Made by a program: the position numbers and the translations under genes. From the NCBI RefSeq assembly GCF_014205835.1, contig NZ_JACHCQ010000014.1, positions 1 to 64,000 on the forward strand: 64,000 nt of DNA, read 5' to 3'. How positions within the stretch are numbered: position 1 is the stretch's first letter; the number at the start of each line of letters is the position of its first letter. Positions 43,718-53,526 of this stretch are shown here, one piece after another. The stretch comes from Pedobacter sp. AK013 (GTDB taxonomy: Bacteria; Bacteroidota; Bacteroidia; Sphingobacteriales; Sphingobacteriaceae). The notes beneath the pieces are model-generated. The model saw only the letters and a program-made list of their open reading frames with translations, searched no databases and had not been told where the DNA came from.

Positions 43718-45172
43718 ATGAAACAGTTATTGATTCTTTTTTTACTTCTTTCGTCGGCTATTTATGCCCAAACACCTCCTCAACCTTATGGTGCATTACC
43801 ATCAAACAGGCAGTTGGCCTGGCATGATATCGAGGTTTATGGTTTAATCCATTTTACACCAACTACTTTCGAAAATAAAGAGTGGGGTTATGGTGATGCT
43901 GACCCAAAAACATTCAACCCGACAGATTTTAATGCTGAGCAGATTGTTAAAGCCGCTAAAGCAGGAGGTTTAAGAGGTATTATTTTGGTAGCTAAACATC
44001 ATGACGGTTTTGCCCTGTGGCCAACTAAAACTACTGAATATAATATCAGTAAAAGTCCGTTCAGAGGGGGAAAGGGAAATTTAGTTAAAGAAGTAGAACA
44101 GGCTGTACGTAAAAACGGTTTAAAATTTGGCGTTTATTGCTCGCCATGGGACAGGAACAATCCGCTTTATGGAACAGATAAATATCTTTCCATTTACCAG
44201 GCGCAGCTAAAAGAGCTTTACAGCAATTTCGGTGAACTTTTTATGAGCTGGCATGATGGCGCTAACGGTGGCGATGGCTATTATGGTGGCGCTAAAGAAA
44301 AACGCGCTATAGATAACACCACCTATTACGATTGGAACAATACCTGGGCAATTACGCGTAAAATGCAACCAATGGCCAATATTTTTAGCGATATCGGTTT
44401 AGATATCCGCTGGGTAGGGAATGAGGATGGGCATGCTGCGCCAACCTCTTGGGCAACCTTCACTCCGATGGCACCGGATGGAAAAAGTGTAGCAGTGCCC
44501 GGGCAGGCAAATTACCCACAAAGCCCCGAAGGAATTAGAAATGGTAAATTCTGGATGCCGGCAGAATGCGATGTTCCGCTAAGAAAAGGATGGTTCTATC
44601 ATGCTAACGAAAAACCAAAAACCCCAGAAACCTTATTCGATCTGTATTTAAAAAGTGTTGGCCGTGGTGCAGGCTTAGATCTTGGTTTAGCACCCGATAC
44701 CCGTGGACAATTGCATGAAGATGATGTTGCTGCGCTGAAAACTTTTGGCGACATGGTTAAACATACTTTTGAGAATAACCTGGCCAAAAATGCATCAATC
44801 AAAGCAAGCAATAGTAGAGGCAAAAAGTATGATGTTACTGCGCTGCTTGATGGAAAAAGGGAGAGTTACTGGGCTACTCAGGATGATATCCATCAGGCAA
44901 GTTTAGAACTAGATTTAAAAGGAGCTAAAACCTTTGATATCATTAGCCTACAAGAGTACATTCCTTTAGGACAGCGAATAGAGGCTTATACTATTGAAAT
45001 ATCTGAAAACAATGCCTGGAGAAAAGTTTACGATGGCACAAGTATCGGTGCAAAACGTTTAATAAAACTCGACAATCCGGTTACTGCAAACAAGATAAAA
45101 ATCAACATCATTAAATCTCCTGTGTGCATTACTTTGAGTGAAATTGGATTATACAAGAAAGCGGGCAATTAA
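43718..45172 (+). CDS. Alpha-L-fucosidase, GH29
   Basis: Exported glycoside hydrolase of 484 residues that releases L-fucose. The signal peptide ends near SSAIYAQ. The catalytic TIM barrel has WHDIEVYGLIHF, HHDGFALWPTKTTEYN and the nucleophile region LFMSWHDGANG (Asp in HDG). The last 110 residues look like a discoidin/F5-8C-type carbohydrate-binding module (LDGKRESYWATQDD). It stands alone with no PUL markers (SusC/D) near. Its stop almost touches the convergent rhomboid gene. Confidence 0.93.
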   Translation: MKQLLILFLLLSSAIYAQTPPQPYGALPSNRQLAWHDIEVYGLIHFTPTTFENKEWGYGDADPKTFNPTDFNAEQIVKAAKAGGLRGIILVAKHHDGFALWPTKTTEYNISKSPFRGGKGNLVKEVEQAVRKNGLKFGVYCSPWDRNNPLYGTDKYLSIYQAQLKELYSNFGELFMSWHDGANGGDGYYGGAKEKRAIDNTTYYDWNNTWAITRKMQPMANIFSDIGLDIRWVGNEDGHAAPTSWATFTPMAPDGKSVAVPGQANYPQSPEGIRNGKFWMPAECDVPLRKGWFYHANEKPKTPETLFDLYLKSVGRGAGLDLGLAPDTRGQLHEDDVAALKTFGDMVKHTFENNLAKNASIKASNSRGKKYDVTALLDGKRESYWATQDDIHQASLELDLKGAKTFDIISLQEYIPLGQRIEAYTIEISENNAWRKVYDGTSIGAKRLIKLDNPVTANKIKINIIKSPVCITLSEIGLYKKAGN

Positions 45173-45173
45173 C

Positions 45174-46700
45174 TTACTCCGGTTTATAAAGAATTTCGAA
45201 AACCTTTGCCAATGCATTAGAAGTTTCTTTACTGTAACGATAGGTGCTATCGGCCTTAATGTCTCTGTACATTAACATTACGGCCCTGTGTGATGCCTTA
45301 CTCAGCTTTATTTTTTCAGCACGTTCTTTAGCATCTTCAGGCTTTAAATTTAAGGCCTGCATTTGCTTAATTACGACCAGGTTCCTTTCCATGGGGATAA
45401 TACCATCTGCTTTGATGGAAGCGAGCTTGATATCTTTAGGCAAAGAGATTTTTAAATTCATAATGCTGTTGAGTGAGCCCAGGTTACCATTAAAAGTATC
45501 GCTTAATTTGCGGTATTCTTCTGTTCCATACTTAGGATTAAAGTAAATTATCCCACTAAAAAACATCAGGAATAAAAGCATTGAAACGGCATACCTTGTC
45601 CAGGTTTTAACTTCAAATGTTTTGTCCCATTTATAATTAAGGAGGTAAGCAAAAATAAATCCCGATACAAAACCGCCTATGTGTGCTGCATTATCTACCC
45701 TTTTGCCAAAAGCACCGTTCATCAGTACCAGTAAGGAAACAATCAATGTACTTACCAACAATGCTTTAGTGGCCTTCGGTTCGAAAGTTTTGGTAAGTAG
45801 AAGTGCAATAAAAGCACCATATAAGCCCATAATGGCTCCTGATGCCCCCATCATTACCCCTTCCTGGTGAAAAATCAAACTCAACAGCCCTCCACAAATA
45901 CCACTAACCAAATAAATAAACAGGTATTTTTTCCAGCCCAGTTTATTCTCTATCATTAAACCAAGGTAAATCAGCGCATACATATTAAAAAATAAATGCG
46001 ACTTAGATCCGTGAATAAACTGATAGGTAATTAATCGCCAATATTCGCCCCCCAGTACAAGATTACGCTGATTAACCCCAAAATTTAACGCTATTTTTTT
46101 TAGCTCTTCTATAAAATCAGGATCATAACTACTTCCATTTCTTACAAACTGATACCTCAGGTACACTATCGAGAAAAGAATAAGTGTTATATAATAAAAG
46201 ATATTTAGAAGCACCAAAATTGGCGTTACCGTATAGCCTTTTTGAGGAAAAAACAAGAACAACACATTCTTGATCTTGTTTTTCGTTGCTAAGGGCGCTT
46301 TCTCAAAATACCGATCATCCTGAGTTGCGACAAATTGATGAAACTTAAGTAAACTTTCTTCCCAAATATCTTTGAGATGAAACTCTACATATTCAAACTC
46401 ATGAAAAAACTTCTCAAGGTTTGCATCATTTTTGCCATAATCATTGAAAAACATCTGGATACCTACACACTCACTTTTTACTACAGCGAAATTTCCATGG
46501 ATACGGATAGATATTTCCTCACTATAGGATTGGAAAGATATTGGTGTGTACGCAATTAGTCCGCTTTCTGACACATGGCTAAGGCTCCAGCCCAGATTTT
46601 CGATAGCCTGCCTGGCTACAATTAAATATTTATCTGCCGGAAAATCGGCCAAAGGAATAAACTTTTCAATTTTAGGTGAGTAACCCCAACTGATTAACAT
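45174..46700 (-). CDS. Rhomboid-family intramembrane serine protease
   Basis: A 508-residue membrane protein. The N-terminal 140 residues are soluble and unassigned. Then comes a seven-helix rhomboid core with HLFFNMYALIYLG, the catalytic Ser in GASGAIMGLYGA and the catalytic His in DNAAHIGGFVSG, so the Ser-His dyad is present. A soluble tail of about 100 residues follows. It cleaves single-pass membrane segments; the targets are unknown. It lies 6 bp downstream of the methyltransferase gene, likely in one transcript. Confidence 0.9.
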   Translation of the reverse strand: MLISWGYSPKIEKFIPLADFPADKYLIVARQAIENLGWSLSHVSESGLIAYTPISFQSYSEEISIRIHGNFAVVKSECVGIQMFFNDYGKNDANLEKFFHEFEYVEFHLKDIWEESLLKFHQFVATQDDRYFEKAPLATKNKIKNVLFLFFPQKGYTVTPILVLLNIFYYITLILFSIVYLRYQFVRNGSSYDPDFIEELKKIALNFGVNQRNLVLGGEYWRLITYQFIHGSKSHLFFNMYALIYLGLMIENKLGWKKYLFIYLVSGICGGLLSLIFHQEGVMMGASGAIMGLYGAFIALLLTKTFEPKATKALLVSTLIVSLLVLMNGAFGKRVDNAAHIGGFVSGFIFAYLLNYKWDKTFEVKTWTRYAVSMLLFLMFFSGIIYFNPKYGTEEYRKLSDTFNGNLGSLNSIMNLKISLPKDIKLASIKADGIIPMERNLVVIKQMQALNLKPEDAKERAEKIKLSKASHRAVMLMYRDIKADSTYRYSKETSNALAKVFEILYKPE

Positions 46701-46706
46701 AGCGCG

Positions 46707-47456
46707 TTATATTTTTTTCGCTACTAAGATAATATAAGGTGATAGATTTTTACTTTCGAATGGAATAATCTTTGTAAATACTTTTCCAGTCAGCCAAACT
46801 GCCTTTTTAAATAGGCGAACGCCTGCAGATTTTTGGCTTTCATTTTCTAGCCATATACTAAAACGGCCAAAATAACCAGATTTTACTTCTTTAAGTCCGG
46901 CTTGTTCACAAATCGATTTTAACAGTTCTGGATCCATGCTATCGATATTGTGTTTATCGTAATTTTCTCTATCGAAATTCTTTTGGAACCAACCATTTAC
47001 CGCCTTAAAATTTGGTAGCGTGACAAACAAGGTACCGCCCGGTTTTACAAAAGCAATGTGGCGGTTAATAATATCGGTAGTATCGTTAAAATGCTCAATT
47101 AAACCGCAGCTTAGCACAAGATCATACTGCTTTTCGGGTATGTAATTAAAAAGATCGGTTTCGATAATGTGAATATCCTTTTCGGTTAAGCCGTTCTTTA
47201 CCAAAAGCTCGTTTACAACCGGTGGATGAACAAAATAATCGAGAAGAGTAACATCAAGCTGAAAATATTTTTTCAGGAACACAGCATAATAACCAGGGAA
47301 GCCGCCCAATTCTATAGCGGTTTTAACATTATCCTTCTGAATAACATCTGCCAGTTGCTGATGAAATAAATAATTGGAAGGTAACTGAACCGCTAGCCCT
47401 TTTTTACTTTCCCAATAATTTACCCAAAAAGCCCTGTCGGTTAATAAATTTGCCAT
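46707..47456 (-). CDS. Class I SAM-dependent methyltransferase
   Basis: A 249-residue cytoplasmic methyltransferase. The SAM site is read in KTAIELGGFPGYYAVFLKKY, followed by YDLVLSCGLIEHFNDT and FVKPGGTLFVTLPN, all typical of Methyltransf_11/23. The motif I is EIGGxPG-like (ELGGFPG), slightly unusual. The C-terminal SIWLENES region may bind the acceptor. It leads the pair with the rhomboid gene, 6 bp apart. Substrate unknown. Confidence 0.85.
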   Translation of the reverse strand: MANLLTDRAFWVNYWESKKGLAVQLPSNYLFHQQLADVIQKDNVKTAIELGGFPGYYAVFLKKYFQLDVTLLDYFVHPPVVNELLVKNGLTEKDIHIIETDLFNYIPEKQYDLVLSCGLIEHFNDTTDIINRHIAFVKPGGTLFVTLPNFKAVNGWFQKNFDRENYDKHNIDSMDPELLKSICEQAGLKEVKSGYFGRFSIWLENESQKSAGVRLFKKAVWLTGKVFTKIIPFESKNLSPYIILVAKKI

Positions 47457-47576
47457 GTTTTAAATAATTCCAACCTCAAAGAAACGGAAAAAATGGTTAA
47501 CTGCCTAAAATGGTTAATTGTTTAAACCATGAAATCACTCAAAGCATAAGTTGTCAAAATCATATCTTAAAATTTT

Positions 47577-47662
47577 ATCGTCATTTCGACCGCAGTGGAG
47601 AAATCTTTTAAACTTGCTGAAAAGATTTCTCCATTTCGTTCCACTTCAGTCGAAATGACGAT
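47577..47662. repeat. Dispersed inverted repeat (GTCATTTCGA type)
   Basis: The ends ATCGTCATTTCGAC and GTCGAAATGACGAT are exact inverted copies, with inner pairs GTGGAGAAATCTTTT/AAAAGATTTCTCCA. It lies between the tricorn-type protease stop and the methyltransferase start. Largest and best preserved of the GTCA-nnn-GA family here. Confidence 0.75.
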
Positions 47663-47705
47663 TTTGGGGGCTCAATTACCCGATTTAAACAATAACTGAT
47701 TAACC

Positions 47706-50700
47706 CTATTTAAGGTCCTTCAAAATCTCAGCCACTGCTTTTTCGAGTTGAGGATCTTTATTTGCCAGGCGGTCTTCAAAAGTATTTTTAACGAAGATGT
47801 CTGGCTTAACACCCTCCTTTTCAATATTCTTGCCATCCATAGTATAACAACCCCATGATGGCAGACGATAAGAAGAACCATCAACCAAACCTTTAGCCGA
47901 AGTAAAAATAATCCATCGATAGGTTTCTGTACCAATAATCTTACCCAGTTTTAATTGCTTAAAACCAGCGGCCGTCATTTCAGCATCACTTAGAGATTGC
48001 TCGTTAATCAGCAATACAATCGGTTTCGCTGCAGGGCCAAAATTACCTTGTGGGGCCATTTTACCACCACGGTATTTCCATTGTAAATACGGACGCTGAG
48101 AAAGGAATTTTAATACATCATCGTGCACATTTCCTCCGGTATTGTAACGCAGATCGAGAATAATAGCTTCCTTATTTTCTTCTTGTGCAACCATATCTAA
48201 AAGGAAAGTTTCCAACTCGCCACCACCCATATTTTTCATATAAGAATAAGCTATACGGTTGTTGCTCCATTTATCTACATTTTTATGGTTTTGGCTAATC
48301 CACTCATCGTAAAGGTTTCCGCGCAAAGTACCAGAACTTTCAGGATGTACATTTACATAAACATCTTTTCCATTGCGTTTAAAGGTTAAAGTGATTTCTT
48401 TATCTAGTGATGGTTTACTAAAATAATAATCGCGGTCTATTTTCTCATCTACTTTAACACCATTTACTTCAGTTAAAATATCTCCTGCCAAAATATTTGT
48501 CCCGGTGTGTGCAGCATTACTTTTAGCGGCAATACGTTCAACTTTTAAAGGGTTTTCATTATCGAAGATAATCCCCGTTTCATTAGTGATGTAAGTAAGG
48601 TTTTTACGTTCCTCTGCCCCTGAGCTATTAAAGCCCATGTGAGAAGAATTCAGTTCGCCCAGCATATCATTCAATAAAATCCTAAGATCACTCCGGTTAT
48701 TTACATAAGGCAGATAAGCCGCATAACGTGTTCTCATTTTATCCCAATCTACGCCATGAAATTTTTCATCGTAAAAATTTTCATCCAAACCTACCCAAGT
48801 TTCGTAAAACATCTGATTAAACTCGGCATTCAGGTTTCTGGTAAATTTATAACCATGGTCTACCCGATCAAGTTTATTCCCTTCTAAGGTATATTTGTTG
48901 ATTACACCTCTCGATAAAACGAAAAATTTATCCCCGGCCGAAATAATGGAGTAATCACCCCCATCGGCAACTTTTTCAGTTTTATTGGCTTCAAAAGGTT
49001 CTATGACGGTGCGATAAAGACCAAATGCACCACCTTCATGGTTAGATGAATAATAAACATAGGTTTTATCGCCCTTAGCATAAGCATCTGTTCCGTACTG
49101 GCCACCAAACGAAGGGCCAACCAATTCTATTCTATCAAGGATATCTTGAGTATTAATGATAATTACGTTAGCGGGCTTAGGTGTAGGTTTAACTTCTGTT
49201 TTCTTTTTAGCCGTATCGGTTTTTGCTTTTTTATCATTTTTATTTTCAGGTGCAGGCTTAACATCGGTTGGTGCGGGCTTGCTTTCTTTAAACAGATCGT
49301 CGAACTTATCTGAACGGTAGGGTTCATCGTAATCGTTCAACGCCATTCGATAAATGTGCGCGTTCGACATTCCGGTTGGATAAGATGGTTTGGTACGAGC
49401 ACTGGTAAAGAAAATATATTTCCCATCTGGCGACCAAGCCGGACCAGTTTCGGTAACACCTGTATTGGTTAAGTTAATGGTTTTATTGTTTTTAATGTGA
49501 TGCACCATAATATCCTGCTCGAAATTCCGGTAAACAGTGAAAAGCACATATTCGTCATTTGGCGAAAAACTTGGTGCCGAGCTTTGTATAGCCCAAAACT
49601 CGTCAGTCACTAAAGTTTTGGCTTCAAAAGTTTTAAGGTCCATCAGTTTAAGTTCGTTTCTACCACTCAAATACACAGCCATTGTTTTGGTTTTATTTAA
49701 AGTAATATCCCGTACGTTTGCCTTCTCCTTAGTGAGCTGTTTTATTGAGCCCTTACCATCGCCGGTAATGGTAAACCAGTTTTGATATCCGTTAGCTGTT
49801 TGACTAAACAGGATGGTTTTGTTATCAGCCAACCATTTACATTCTAGTGCCCTTTCTCCACTATTGGTAATCTTACGGATAAATTTCCCGTCGGCATCGC
49901 TTACAAATACCTCTCCGCGCGAGATAAATGCCATCTTTTTACCATCAGTAGAAACATCGAACGCCGAAATATTGCCTCGCACATCGTACTCTTGTTCTTT
50001 ACTCAATACTTGATTCCGTGAAGTACTAATATTGATTTTCTCGGTTTTCTTAGAAGCTACATCGTAGGTGTACAATTGATAATCTTTCTCAAACACAACC
50101 GTAGTTCCATTGGCCGAAACAAAAGGGCGTTTAATGGAAGTATCAAAATTGGTCAGGCTTGTTTTCTTGCCACCTATAAAAGTGTAGAGATTGTATTCTT
50201 CATTGCCTTCATCCGATACGAAAAAGATATTTCCTTTTTGATCAATACTTGTCCAAAAATCTTTCCCGATGTAATCGGTATAGCGTTTATAGCTTTTCGA
50301 TTTTGGATTGTACGACTGGATATCGGGATTATAGGCTCCTTTGTAATGTTTACGGTTTGTAAAGCGATAACTCTCCCATGTATCATTAAAAAACAGTTCT
50401 CCATTTGGTGATTCGGCAATGTGGTGCGTAGTGTTGAAATAATTATCGAATAAACGAACAGCCGTACCACCGTTTACGCTTACCTTATAACTCGAAAAAG
50501 AATTGTACCGACCAGATGTAAAATAAATTGTTTTCGAATCCCAACTCCAGTTGTCTACTTCATCAGCAGCATCGTTAAAAGTTAATTGTTTAATGTCGCC
50601 ACCTGTTAGCGGCATAACATAAACATCATAATTACCAAATTGATTAGACGAAAAAGCCATCCATTTTCCATCGGGAGATATTTTCGGATTAATTTCTTCA

Positions 50701-50900
50701 CCTTGCATGGCTGTAACTCTCGAAGCTACACCTCCTTTTACAGGTACTTTCCAGATATCGCCATCATAGCTAAATACTATTGTTTGTGCATCTGGCGTTA
50801 AAGCAGGGTATGCCGCAAAATAAGTTTGGCTGTAGGCCAAGGAATAAATGGGTAACAAAAAAGCTAATGTTGCTAACGATTTCAACAGGGATTTGATCAT
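47706..50900 (-). CDS. Tricorn-like S41 peptidase
   Basis: Exported 1064-residue protease of the tricorn type. A signal peptide (ATLAFLLPIYSLAYSQ) is followed by two WD40/PD40-like propellers (about 25-560) with repeated SPDGKWMAFSS-type blades. A Lys/Pro-rich linker (TDTAKKKTEVKPTPKPAN) follows. Then come a second domain, a PDZ domain (about 790-860) and the S41 domain with nucleophile Ser971 in NEQSLSDAE. Tricorn proteins degrade peptides; in Bacteroidota they are exported and the substrates are unknown. Normal length for the family. Confidence 0.92.
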   Translation of the reverse strand: MIKSLLKSLATLAFLLPIYSLAYSQTYFAAYPALTPDAQTIVFSYDGDIWKVPVKGGVASRVTAMQGEEINPKISPDGKWMAFSSNQFGNYDVYVMPLTGGDIKQLTFNDAADEVDNWSWDSKTIYFTSGRYNSFSSYKVSVNGGTAVRLFDNYFNTTHHIAESPNGELFFNDTWESYRFTNRKHYKGAYNPDIQSYNPKSKSYKRYTDYIGKDFWTSIDQKGNIFFVSDEGNEEYNLYTFIGGKKTSLTNFDTSIKRPFVSANGTTVVFEKDYQLYTYDVASKKTEKINISTSRNQVLSKEQEYDVRGNISAFDVSTDGKKMAFISRGEVFVSDADGKFIRKITNSGERALECKWLADNKTILFSQTANGYQNWFTITGDGKGSIKQLTKEKANVRDITLNKTKTMAVYLSGRNELKLMDLKTFEAKTLVTDEFWAIQSSAPSFSPNDEYVLFTVYRNFEQDIMVHHIKNNKTINLTNTGVTETGPAWSPDGKYIFFTSARTKPSYPTGMSNAHIYRMALNDYDEPYRSDKFDDLFKESKPAPTDVKPAPENKNDKKAKTDTAKKKTEVKPTPKPANVIIINTQDILDRIELVGPSFGGQYGTDAYAKGDKTYVYYSSNHEGGAFGLYRTVIEPFEANKTEKVADGGDYSIISAGDKFFVLSRGVINKYTLEGNKLDRVDHGYKFTRNLNAEFNQMFYETWVGLDENFYDEKFHGVDWDKMRTRYAAYLPYVNNRSDLRILLNDMLGELNSSHMGFNSSGAEERKNLTYITNETGIIFDNENPLKVERIAAKSNAAHTGTNILAGDILTEVNGVKVDEKIDRDYYFSKPSLDKEITLTFKRNGKDVYVNVHPESSGTLRGNLYDEWISQNHKNVDKWSNNRIAYSYMKNMGGGELETFLLDMVAQEENKEAIILDLRYNTGGNVHDDVLKFLSQRPYLQWKYRGGKMAPQGNFGPAAKPIVLLINEQSLSDAEMTAAGFKQLKLGKIIGTETYRWIIFTSAKGLVDGSSYRLPSWGCYTMDGKNIEKEGVKPDIFVKNTFEDRLANKDPQLEKAVAEILKDLK

Positions 50901-50974
50901 GATTTATTTTGTTTGGCTTTTGATGCCTCAAAATACGCAACAGATTTTATATTCGTAAACAATAAAATGTATTT

Positions 50975-52255
50975 TTGATTGATTTGAAAGTAGTACACCT
51001 AAATACCTACGATGGAAATGGCGGAGCAGGACGTGCCTGTTTGCGCTTAAGTGACGCATTAAACGCTAGTGGAATCGATTCGAAAGTATTGGTTTACTAT
51101 AAATTTGGTCAAAATCCTAAGATTGAAACCTTTAGCAAATCTCCTTTGCAGAAAGCAAAAGCCATTTATAACATCTTATCAGAAAGATATTTTGCCAAAT
51201 GGCTCAGTAAATCTGTAAAAACACCATTTAGCTTGCATTGGTTTGGCCGTTCGGTTATAAACCATCCAGATGTTAAAAATGCCGATATTATCCATCTGCA
51301 TTGGGTAAACCATGGCTTCTTAAACCCCAAGTTTTTAGCACAGCTTGATGAACTGGAAAAACCGATTGTGTGGACTTTTCACGATAGCAATGCTTTTACT
51401 GGAGGCTGTCATGTGCGCTATGGATGCGAAAATTTTCACCAACAATGTGGCAATTGCCCGATTTTGAAAATCAGCGGTAAAAATGATATTTCTCACAAAA
51501 CCTGGTTACGCAAGCAGAAAGCTTACACGAAATTAAATTTCCATATTGTGGCGCCTAGCAAATGGATGGCGGCTTCGGTAAAGTTCAGCAGTTTGTTGGG
51601 CACGCGAAAAACTACAGTTATCCCGAATACAATAGAAACGAAAATTTTCAAACCCTACGTTAAATCAGAAGCTAAGAAAATCCTGAAGATTAATCCAGAT
51701 AAATTTGTGTTGATGAGCGGATTTATGCCTTCAAAAAACGACAAGCATAAAGGAACGCCCTATTTAATCGAAGCACTAGAAATTTTGTCGCGTAGGGCAG
51801 GAATACAGAAAGAAAATATTGAGCTGGTTATTTTTGGAAATAAGGAAAATACCGAAATGCCTGAATTTCCCTTTAAAACCACTTTTCTCGGGACCATTAA
51901 TAAGGACGACCATTTGGCAAAATGTTATTCTGCCGCCGATGCTTTTATTACTCCCTCTCTTGAAGATAACCTGCCCAATACCGTGATGGAAAGTTTATCA
52001 TGCGCTACCCCTGTTGTTGCTTTTACCACTGGCGGGATTCCGGATATGGTTAAACACATGCAAAACGGCTATCTGGCCGAATATCAGAACGCTGAAGATT
52101 TGGCAAACGGTATAGAGTGGCTTTACCATCGTCCAAATAAAGAAGAGATCCAAAAAGCAGCCAGATTAAGTATTTTAACAGATTTCTCTGAAGAAGTAAT
52201 TGCTGCAGAACATATCGATCTTTATGAAACGCTGATTGATTTACAACCGAAATAA
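50975..52255 (+). CDS. Glycosyltransferase family 4 protein
   Basis: A 426-residue GT-B glycosyltransferase. The start is TTG: the frame has no ATG before the conserved KVVHLNTYDGNGGAGRA, and TTG codons at 50975 and 50984 both fit. The domain shows ADIIHLHWVNHGFLN, PIVWTFHDSNAFTGGC and the C-terminal SLEDNLPNTVMESLSC, with the E-x7-E sugar-nucleotide motif. It probably builds an exopolysaccharide or O-antigen. It is followed, after a 120-bp gap, by a nuclease and then a GT2 enzyme. Confidence 0.9.
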   Translation: MIDLKVVHLNTYDGNGGAGRACLRLSDALNASGIDSKVLVYYKFGQNPKIETFSKSPLQKAKAIYNILSERYFAKWLSKSVKTPFSLHWFGRSVINHPDVKNADIIHLHWVNHGFLNPKFLAQLDELEKPIVWTFHDSNAFTGGCHVRYGCENFHQQCGNCPILKISGKNDISHKTWLRKQKAYTKLNFHIVAPSKWMAASVKFSSLLGTRKTTVIPNTIETKIFKPYVKSEAKKILKINPDKFVLMSGFMPSKNDKHKGTPYLIEALEILSRRAGIQKENIELVIFGNKENTEMPEFPFKTTFLGTINKDDHLAKCYSAADAFITPSLEDNLPNTVMESLSCATPVVAFTTGGIPDMVKHMQNGYLAEYQNAEDLANGIEWLYHRPNKEEIQKAARLSILTDFSEEVIAAEHIDLYETLIDLQPK

Positions 52256-52377
52256 TTTCAATATCTTAATAAAATTTACAGTTCTATTTACGATTCAATT
52301 GGTAAAATCTCATTTTCTTTTCTACAAATAAAAATTTGGTCAATCTTTATTAAATTTATACCGATTGAAACTGTTTA

Positions 52378-53523
52378 ATGGAACGCATCACAAATTATTC
52401 TGAAAGTATTAAGGCATTAAAATCGGCTATTTTATCGAGCCGATATAAAGCTGCTACTTTAGTAAATAAAGAACTTTTGCTGTTATATTTTACAGTTGGT
52501 AAATTTATTTCTGAGAAGACTAAGAAAGAGAAATGGGGGGCAAAAGTTATTGATAACCTTTCTACCGATTTACAGACCGAACTACCTGGTTTACGGGGAT
52601 TCTCAGCTACAGGCATAAAGAGAATGAGGTTCTTTTTCGAGTCGTGGGAAGAATATTTCCTCACCAAGCCATCCATAAAGGGACAATCATCCATCATTGA
52701 TATTGAAGAAATTGCATTTAGACCAACACTGTTGGACCAAATCCAAAATACTGATAATGAATCATTTAAAATCAGGCCAACACTGTTGAACCAAATTGAA
52801 AATCATTTTTTTAAATTAAGCTTTTCACATCATATAGAGCTAATCCAAGCTACTGAAACTTTAGAGGAAAAAATATACTACATCAAAAAAACGGCAACAG
52901 AATTCTGGAGTTTAGCTACTTTAAAATATCAACTCAAAAACAAATCTTTTAGCAATTCGGGTAGTTTACCTAATAACTTTTTAAAAACGATTTCTAACGA
53001 AGAGATAAGGAATAAAACGCTCCTATCTTTCAAAGATGAATACCTGCTGGATTTTATTAATATAGAAGATAATGATGAGCAGGATGAACGGGTTTTAGAA
53101 AGTGGAATAGTACAGAATATTAAAAAATTTTTAATGTCGTTAGGAACCGATTTTGCCTTTATTAGCAATCAATATAGATTGATTGTTGAAGACGAAGAAT
53201 ATTTTTTAGACCTTTTGTTTTTTAACCGCCGTTTACAATGTCTGGTTGTTTTCGAACTAAAAACCGGAAAATTCAAACCTGAGTATTTAGGCAAAATGAA
53301 TTTCTATTTATCTGCCCTTGACGAATATGTTAAACAATCACACGAGCAGCCGTCAATAGGCATCATACTTTGCAAGGAAAAGAAAAACAAAATTGTAGAA
53401 TTTTCATTCCGCGATTTTAACAAAGCAATGGGTGTTTCCACCTACAAAACCAGTACAACATTACCTAAAGCATTTAAAGGTTTAATCCCAGATGCCGAAA
53501 CCTTTAAAAAATTAATGGATTAA
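52378..53523 (+). CDS. PDDEXK nuclease, DUF1016/YhcG family
   Basis: A 381-residue DUF1016 (YhcG) nuclease. The N-terminal helical region has the family's WGAKVIDNLSTDL and LPGLRGFSATGIKRMRFF segments. The C-terminal nuclease core has Asp278 in EYFLDLLFFN and Glu293/Lys295 in VVFELKTGKF, an intact PD-(D/E)xK site. Residues about 114-140 contain two copies of an 18-residue unit (RPTLLDQIQN/RPTLLNQIEN) from a 54-bp tandem duplication. It is sandwiched between glycosyltransferases. Members are linked with mobile and restriction-type islands; a defence role is not shown. Confidence 0.87.
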   Translation: MERITNYSESIKALKSAILSSRYKAATLVNKELLLLYFTVGKFISEKTKKEKWGAKVIDNLSTDLQTELPGLRGFSATGIKRMRFFFESWEEYFLTKPSIKGQSSIIDIEEIAFRPTLLDQIQNTDNESFKIRPTLLNQIENHFFKLSFSHHIELIQATETLEEKIYYIKKTATEFWSLATLKYQLKNKSFSNSGSLPNNFLKTISNEEIRNKTLLSFKDEYLLDFINIEDNDEQDERVLESGIVQNIKKFLMSLGTDFAFISNQYRLIVEDEEYFLDLLFFNRRLQCLVVFELKTGKFKPEYLGKMNFYLSALDEYVKQSHEQPSIGIILCKEKKNKIVEFSFRDFNKAMGVSTYKTSTTLPKAFKGLIPDAETFKKLMD

Positions 53524-53526
53524 CCC

